DNA of 64,000 nt. Source: Sesamum alatum. Its lineage: Eukaryota; Streptophyta; Magnoliopsida; Lamiales; Pedaliaceae. The stretch lies in the NCBI GenBank assembly GCA_034509735.1, contig JACGWO010000001.1, positions 33,235,966 to 33,299,965 on the forward strand. The letters run 5' to 3'. This document shows, piece after piece, positions 57,327-64,000 of the stretch. Positions within the stretch are counted from its first letter, which is position 1, and every line of letters begins with the position of its first letter. Below the pieces are notes generated by a model, which saw only the letters and a list, made by a program, of their open reading frames with translations, was not told the origin of the DNA and ran no database searches. The position numbers and the translations under genes are program-made.

Positions 57327-59537
57327 TGAACGACAAGCGGATCCGCCCGGGAGCGCGAGCGGAAGCGAGAAAGCGAAAAATGGTGCGTAAATTTAAATCT
57401 AATTTAAATTAACGAATCCCAAGGGGTGTACCCTTGGGTTCTCAACCGGGCGTTCGATGTAAGATGTGTAAATATTAGAAACGTATATTTAAACACATAG
57501 GGCATAGATAAATATTAAATCAACCAAAGCGTAATAAAACCGTTACCTTTGATTGTTTAACGTATGCTCCCTGCTACTTGCGTTGTTCCTTCTCTAGAAT
57601 GCTCACGAAATCCAAACGTATGGATTCTCCAAAGGTGATCCACACCACACCGGAAGAAATGCATGTTCTGCTTGCTAGAAGAAAACGGGTTTAATGAAGG
57701 AATCGGTTTAACAGAAGAACACTATGGATTAGTGTACTCGTAAACCTACTTTGTTCTTCTTCTTGATTCAAAATTAAGTGAAGAACACTAGTAGAGAGGG
57801 GAGTGAAAACAGAGAGTTGAGAGGGAGAGGAGAGTGAATTTTTTTTCTTCTTTTTCGTAGAAAAAGATGAATAATGAATCACTTATGCTTGGTGATGTAT
57901 ATTCTCATATATATACATAATTAATGGGATTATTGGAATGTATCTAGGTTCATCCAAGGATGTCTAGATTCATTCCAATCAATCACCATCAATTCTTCAA
58001 TCAAGCCTACCAAAATTTATGGTATGATCAAATCATACCAAAAGGGAAGAGCTTGATTGGACTTGATTTGTCTCTTTCCAAAAGAGATAAGTCAACATAC
58101 GACCTAGCATTAAACATGGTTGATTTTGCTTCCTCCAAGGGAGCATCTTGGCCATGTTTAATTAAGGTAAGAAGTCCCACTTCTTCCTATTCCAAAATAG
58201 GAATTATTTTCTCCTCTCGGGTTAAATTTAACGGATCGGGTTTTATCGTAATCCAATTACAATGAACCCAATATTAAATCCAATTTAATGTCCATTTAAA
58301 TTATTCTCGTTGATCTTTTAATCCAATTAAAAGATCCAACGTCTCAACGTCTCAACTTTTCATATTTAATCAAAAATTCAATTTGCCGATTAAACGAAGG
58401 CCCGATACAATATCGGCCCATCCATCCAATGGACTTTCCCTTAAGTAATCTAATTACTTATTTATCCTTCGAGATTAACTCCAAGTCAATCATTTAACCT
58501 CCTCGGTAATTTGTGTGTGACCCTTTAGGTTCACCCTCAGCTAGACTTGGGCCCGTTACCATGGGTGGCAGTCTAGCAACGGTCAATGGCACTAGAGACT
58601 AGGTGAATTGGCGTGAACATTTAGGCTCTGATTCCGTATGGGTACGATCCTTCCGTCTACCATCTCCCGGCCTTAGTCTAGGGTATGGAATTGGGCGTCG
58701 GTTCCCATCCTTGACTAGGCATCAATGCTTAATACTCAGACCACGTATGCTTCATTGCGTCGACACAGGAAACCATTCCCTGTTTGACCAACCACTGTGG
58801 CTACAGCTTTAAACAGCATGAACGTGTCTCCGAGTGCATAGGAGATACCTCTGTCACATACTGAAAGGGGACAGATCCTCTTCTTGGAATCCACCGTCCT
58901 CGCTACACATTCCGACTGCACTGGACAAGGCTTATGATGATCATATTACAGAATGATCACCTCCCGCCAGATCCAAGATACAGTCGTCCTGTGCACGCGA
59001 CTGCCATGATTCCTCAAGTGTGAGGATTACTCCCATGCTATCGGAACTGGAAAAATCCAATCATACCGACCAAGCCTCCAAGGCTTCCATATGATGATCC
59101 CCTCGAGTCAGTCCAGTCGGCTCGACCCAAGTCGACCAACCAATCAAGATCATGTAGGCGTCCCACGCCTGTCGCCGATGAAACACGGCACTCATCCAAT
59201 GAACACGACTCTTGACGCAAGTCTCAATAGGACTCTCGATGCCCTGTCTCTAGGTCCTCGACTTGGAACATTTCAGACCAACTCTTAATCAGTTGGTTTC
59301 ATGACCACCATCCAATGCGTGGCCCAACTGCACGAGTTGTTATCCATGGTATGTGGGCTTTGTTGCGATATAAGTTAAACACCGTTTTAACAAATGTAAG
59401 ATGAGCGCAACAAAGAAGGTACCATTGGTTACGAACACTCATCTTATTCATCACACAATAATATTACATCTACATCAAGTAGTCGAATAGGTTACAAATT
59501 TCCAAACCTATTGGCTTTCTGGTCACCTATTCCAACA
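57327..59537 (-). repeat. 3' LTR of A2 (family A, 2211 bp)
   Basis: Left end TGAACGACAAGCGG (normal TGAAGGACAAG with one change), right end CTATTCCAACA, then PPT. Stem-loop 57418-57438. The 107-codon sense frame seen in other A LTRs is truncated here (58736-58921). Confidence 0.9.
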
Positions 59538-59552
59538 ATCTCCCACTTGACC
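59538..59552 (-). other. Polypurine tract of A2
   Basis: Minus-strand GGTCAAGTGGGAGAT before the LTR. Confidence 0.88.
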
Positions 59553-59715
59553 TAAAGCCAATCACCCATCGACCTCGAACCTCTTATCCAGATGGTGAGT
59601 ATTAGCAACTTGCGACATGGGCTTAGCAAGTGGATCTGCTATGTTTTTTTTTTTTTTTTTTTTTTTTTTGCGGAGCTGACTCTGTCCCACCGAACGCCAC
59701 TCCTACTATCCATCT
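59553..59715 (-). pseudogene. RNase H tail of A2 with T26 tract
   Basis: The final part of RNase H up to the PPT. A run of 26 T (59644-59669) sits where element A has TATTTTC, so a short T run has expanded or been misread. CATCT (59711-59715) precedes the solo D LTR. Confidence 0.8.
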
Positions 59716-61613
59716 TGTTAGAATAGGTGACCATGTAGCCAATCTTGGCAGGCAAAATGTAACCTATGTCTAGACAATTTCAGGGTTTTGGTAAATTATT
59801 AATAAATAAAGAAGTGAAATTCATTTGGCATCACTTTGTTTGTGTTCAGTTTATCTGCTTTACATATCTGTTCACTACGGAAACAAAGCCCACGGACTGA
59901 AAACGCATTTCGGGGACTGGGACTACACTTGGAGGTAGGTCCATGAAATCAGTCACGCCGAATCAGTCCGAAAATCTCCAAGTCTAGGAATCTCGAAAAT
60001 GGGTACCGAGATTCCCCTTGAGACTTGCACTAAGCATCTACTGTCGTATTTCATCGACGGGTGACGAAGGTCGTCTAAGCAGTGTTAGTGGGTTAGCCCG
60101 CTAGGTAGCAGATGACTGAGGTGACTCGCGGGAACCGTCTTACGGAGGACCTTGAGTAGGGTCGGCTAGGTATGACGTGTGTTCCCGGTTCCGACAGTAC
60201 AGGTCAAGTCCTTTGACTTGAGGAACTGCTGAGTTTACCTGTATATCAGGGTTGTATCTAAGATATGGTGAGAGATTGCCAAAAAGCACTTGAGTAGTCC
60301 TAAGCCATGTCTAGTGCACCTCCTGTGTACAGAGTGACAGTAGTTTCCAAGAAAGGATCTGTCTCCTGTCAAAAGGCATTGACAGTTGAGTCTCACATAT
60401 GCTCTGTGTCTTGTCCCTAAAATCTGTGGCCACAATAACTGAACAAAAGGGAAGGTTTCCCTAGACCGTAAGTGGTTAGACCGAAGACAGAAGGACAAGT
60501 GTACTGTTAGAGCCTAAATGTTCATCCCCGAATATTAACCTAGTCTCTAGTGCCATGGACCGTTGCTAGATGGCCACCCATGGTAACGGGGCGGATTCTA
60601 GGAATCCGACCAAGTCTAGCTGAAAGGTGAATCTAAAGAGTCACACACAATCCACACACATTAAGTATTTAATTTAGAATTAAATATTGGAGAAATGGAA
60701 TGATTAAATTGGATTTAATCGGGTCCTTAATTTTCTTGGAGAGAATTAATTCCTTTTATTAGATAAAAGAGATTAATCAAATAAATTAGATTTATTAGAA
60801 AAATTAATTTAATGGGCCTAGAATAAATATTTATATTTATTATATTTATTTATTGCCCTTTGGAATATTTAAATAGGTTTTAAATATTCCATTAAATTAA
60901 ATTAATGGTTGAGATTAAAAGGAGAGATGGATGGCTAGGATTAATTTGACTAGGTCAAATTACTACTTTGACTAGGTCAAAATCCTAGTCAAAATAGTCT
61001 TTTTTTAGAGTTGGAGTTTGAAGAGGATTAAACTCCTCCTCTATATATAGTCCTAGCCCCTCACTATTAGAAGGATGATGAATCTTCACACACACTACAC
61101 ACAACTCGTTTGCTCTCTCCCTCGAATCTCGTCCGCCTCTCTCTCTCACTCTCCAAGAATTCGTTTCTTGTTCTTTTATTCTTGGAACAATCGAAAGTAG
61201 GAGGATTAATCCCGTTAACCTAATAACGTGCGATTGATCCATCCTCTCCAAAATACTTGTTCGTTCGCTAGCACGACGTGCAAGATACGTGGGTGGATTG
61301 CATGTCACAATTTGGAGAATCTCACATACAAGATTTGTGCAAATCGGGGAGCAACGCGCGTACCGGTTAGAAGACGAAAACGACAATTCTGATTTAATTT
61401 TTTCGTCCCTCTCTTTATTTTAAACCCTATGGCCTCCATGATTCTTGTATGCTTTTTAATTCATGAGATAGACCAAACACCCGGGAACTTCAAGGGCACA
61501 CCCCTTGAACGAGTTCTTTATTTTTCGTAAAAGCATGTTTAAATTCCGTTTATTTAAATTTATGCCGCGCTTCCGCATTCGCACTATTTCCCGGGACGAT
61601 CCACAATCTTTCA
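59716..61613 (+). repeat. Solo family D LTR with TSD CATCT
   Basis: 1898 bp from TGTTAGAATAGG to CACAATCTTTCA; CATCT at 59711-59715 and 61614-61618. Hairpin 61489-61509 and closing stem CCCGGGAA (61480-61487) with TTCCCGGG (61588-61595) are both perfect. A few deletions against 50752-52656, for example near 60455. Confidence 0.93.
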
Positions 61614-62037
61614 CATCTCTCTAAGCAGATGGTAGCGTCTAAGAATATGCTTGGATCGTGATGAGATCTCGGTTCCTTTGCTAGTGCTATCGCCCCGTTG
61701 TTGTCATAAAAGATAATTACAGGCTTAGCAATGCTAGGTACTACATCCAACCCTTGGATGTAGCTCATCAACCAAACCACTCCTTAGCAGCTTCCAAAGC
61801 CGCTATGTATTCAAAACTCTATGGTGGAGTCCATCGTGGTAGTCTGCTTGGAACCCTTCCAAGTAACCACGCCACCATTTAGTCTAAATACAAAACCATA
61901 CTGAGACTTGGCATCATCGTCATCTGACTGGAAGCTAGCGTCGCTATAGCCTTCCAGTATCAACTCTCCATCGCCGTAGATCAAGAACATGTCCTTAGTC
62001 CTTTCAGGTACTTCAGGATAGTCTTGACTGCACTTCA
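61614..62037 (-). pseudogene. RNase H main part of A2
   Basis: Frames 61550-61780 (VWLMSYIQGLDVVPSIAKP, FYDNNGAIALAKEPRSHH) and 61811-62056 (MFLIYGDGELILEGYSDASFQSDDD split by shifts). Frameshifts lie near 61655, 61785-61815 and 62010. A TGA at 62035-62037 replaces the Trp of the conserved GEAHW, the same codon that is lost in X at 9519. Confidence 0.82.
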
Positions 62038-63025
62038 GTGTGCCTCCCCAACACACGACTGATATCGACTTGTTACGCTCAAAGCGAAAGCCACATCAGG
62101 TCTAGTGCACTGAACAACATACTGTGTGCTGCCTACGGCTGAAGCGTAGGGGATGTCCAACATCCGTTTAAGCTCCTTATCAGTGTTAGGACACTGCTTC
62201 TTGGATAACTTAATTCCATACCTCATAGGAAGGAATCATCGTTTTGAGTTCTCCATCTTGAATTTCTTCAAGACTTTCTCAATATACGAGGACTGGGTCA
62301 TTCCTAACATCCTTCTAGATCTATCCCTGTAAATCTTGATGCCAAGGATGTCGGATGCCTCGCCCATATCTTTCATGGAGAATTGCATTGACAACCAAGC
62401 TTTAATGGTACACAACATCTTAGCATCATTCCCAAAGAGCAAGATGTCATCCACGTAAAGCACCAGAAACGCAACTGAGCTCCCACTAATCTTCTTGTAT
62501 ACACAAGGATCGGACTCGTTCTTGATGAAATCATATCCCCGTATGACTTTATCAAAATGTATGTTCCAGCTTCGGGAAGCCTGTTTGAGGCCATAGATGG
62601 ACCTTTGGAGAAAGCAGACCTTCTGCTCTTTTCCAACAGTTGTGAAACCTTCCGGCTGATTCATATAGATCTCTTCCTCTACGAAACCATTGAGGAAAGG
62701 CCATTTTTACGTCCATCTGCCATATTACATAGTCATACCATGCTGCTATGGCAAGCAGTATCCGAATGGACTTGGCCATTGCTAAGGGCAAGTAGGTTTC
62801 CTCAAAATTGAACCCAGGTCGCTGAGTGTAACCTTTCGCCACAAGCCTGGCTTTGAAGGTTGTAACCTCCCGTTCAGCTCCAAGCTTACGTTTGTAGACC
62901 CATTTACACCCTACGGGTTTAACCCTTTTGGGTGGGTCTACTAGGGTCCAAACCTGGTTTGTACGCATCGAGTCCATCTCGGATTTCATGGCCTCAAGCC
63001 ACTTGTCCGAATCGATGTCCGACAT
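62038..63025 (-). pseudogene. Reverse transcriptase domain of A2
   Basis: Three open pieces: 62552-63025 (SDIDSDKWLEAMKSEMDSM, CKWVYKRKLG, WQMDVKMAF), 62236-62664 (SIYGLKQASRSWN, YVDDILLFGND) and 62035-62226. A one-base change near 62700 shifts the frame after MDVKMAF, and TGA at 62236-62238 replaces a Gly codon after ENSKR. The catalytic MD and YVDD motifs are visible. Confidence 0.87.
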
Positions 63026-63065
63026 CGCTTCTCTGTATGTTTTGCATCATTATCCAACTGACCGG

Positions 63066-64000
63066 TCAGGCCCAGAAATCCATACCTATGAGGTGCATGG
63101 ATACTCTGGTCGACCTACGGAGGACTGGAACAATATCAGTGGGAACTACTGGCTTAGATGTCACTATCGCCTCATGGGGTACCTCACTTGATTCCTCAAG
63201 GAGCACCTCATCGCGTCGACTATCCAATGGAAAATCCTTTTCCAAAAACATTGCGTTTCGCGAGACAAAAATCTTTTGCTCGGAGGGATCATAGAAATAA
63301 TACCCCGCAGTTTCTTTTGGATAGCCGATGAACCTGCATAAACTAGACCTTGAGTCCAGTTTATCTCCCACTAATCTCTTGACATATGGGGGGCAATCCC
63401 ACACTTTCAAGTATTTGTAGGAGGAAGGCTTGCCATGCCATATCTCATATGGCCTTTGGGATACCTTTTCAGATGGCACCAAGTTAAAAACTTTGGCCGC
63501 CGTCTCAAGAGCGTATCCCCAGAAAGAAAAGGGGGAGTTCGGTAAAACTCATCATGGATCGGACCATGTCCAACAAGGTCCAATTCCTCCTTTCAAACAC
63601 ACCATTAAGTTGTGGTGCTCCAGGAGGGGTCCACTGAGAGAGAATCCCATTCTCTTTTAGATAATCAGTAAACTCTCCACTTAAATACTCTCCACCTCGG
63701 TCCGACCGAAGGGCTTTGATCTCTCGACCGGTTTGGTTCTCTACTTCAAGTTTGTATTCCTTAAATCTTCCAAAGACTTCAGACTTGTACCTCATCAGGT
63801 AAACATAACCATACCGTGAGTGATCATCGGTAAAGGTTATGAAGTACGAGTACCCACCTCTAGCCTGAGTATTCAGTGGGCCACAGACATCCGTATGTAT
63901 CAAATCCAACAGACCACTGGCTAGCGTGCTTTGTCCAACAAAAGGTTTCTTGGTCATCTTTCCCTTCAGACAGGATTCGCAGGTCGGTAGGTTGTCCAAA
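63066..64000 (-). pseudogene. Integrase of A2 (runs off window)
   Basis: 63505-64000: zinc ligands TCESCLKGKM, LIHTDVCGP (first Asp), SDRGGEY (second Asp) and LNGVFERRNW (Glu), ending in a shift at FFLGIRS. 63066-63482: C-terminal domain YKYLKVWDCPPYVKRLVGDKL and GYPKETAGYYFYDP. The HHCC histidines would be beyond 64000. This is the only A-family integrase core in the window with all three acids. Confidence 0.87.

Larger units (their letters stand above)
57327..64000 (-). mobile_element. Element A2 (family A), 3' part
   Basis: 3' LTR 57327-59537, PPT, RNase H (split by a solo D LTR), RT, and integrase to the window edge. It preserves the integrase/RT stretch missing from A. Frame breaks in every domain. 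Gag, leader and 5' LTR would lie to the right. Confidence 0.88.

Noticed and set aside
1..64000. A host gene, gene cluster, CRISPR array, integrated virus with an envelope gene, or Ty3-type element.
   Set aside because: All recognisable coding is copia gag-pol in the order PR-INT-RT-RNase H; no envelope, chromodomain, spacer array or intron-exon gene was seen.

Overview
This window is plant heterochromatin-type DNA made almost entirely of nested, decayed Ty1/copia LTR retrotransposons. I see no host gene, tRNA, rRNA or CRISPR array. The kingdom is inferred from four things: pol domains in copia order (gag, protease, integrase, reverse transcriptase, RNase H), primer-binding sites matching the 3' end of plant initiator tRNA-Met, LTRs of about 1.9-2.3 kb, and nested insertions with 5-bp target duplications. 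A flowering plant, probably a eudicot, is likely; the species and the exact copia lineage cannot be fixed from the sequence alone.

Four related LTR families recur; the names are mine. Family A starts TGTTGGAATAGG and ends TTGTCCTTCA. Family B starts TGTTAGAATAGG and ends GGATTTCTTTCA. Family C ends just after GTGGATCGG on the minus strand. Family D ends CCACAATCTTTCA. All are relatives that share a start, several internal blocks, a PBS and a PPT.

Layout. 1-161: tail of a D LTR lying in gag of element AL. 162-5073: 5' part of AL (family A, minus). 5074-5823: truncated A LTR. 5826-23517: a C LTR (minus) split by element X (family B, minus, 6939-22486, TSD CACCT). X itself holds a solo B LTR (11507-13510, TSD ATACG), the decayed element E1 (14749-20102) and another B LTR (20103-22104). 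23518-24462: a stray leader fragment. 24551-57326: decayed element E2 (family C LTR, minus). E2's leader is split by element A (plus, 28003-50664, TSD AGTCC), a solo D LTR (50752-52656, TSD ATTAA) and a solo A LTR (54251-56475). The middle of A is replaced by an inverted copy of part of X plus a complete family B element (35196-45315, minus). A's 3' LTR holds a solo B LTR (48528-50526, TSD CCTAC). 57327-64000: element A2 (family A, minus), holding a solo D LTR (59716-61613, TSD CATCT) and running off the window.

The complete B element has every part needed for a copia cycle (LTRs, PBS, gag with zinc knuckle, PR, INT, RT, RNase H, PPT), but its frame is broken several times, so it is dead. The elements act together only as a record of insertion, LTR-LTR recombination and ectopic exchange.

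Two structural signals stand out. The U3 part of all four LTR families is a chain of short perfect palindromes, most with a three-base centre of CCA/TGG or CTA/TAG. The last ~120 bases of every LTR family can form a hairpin plus a closing stem whose arms change in a compensated way between families.
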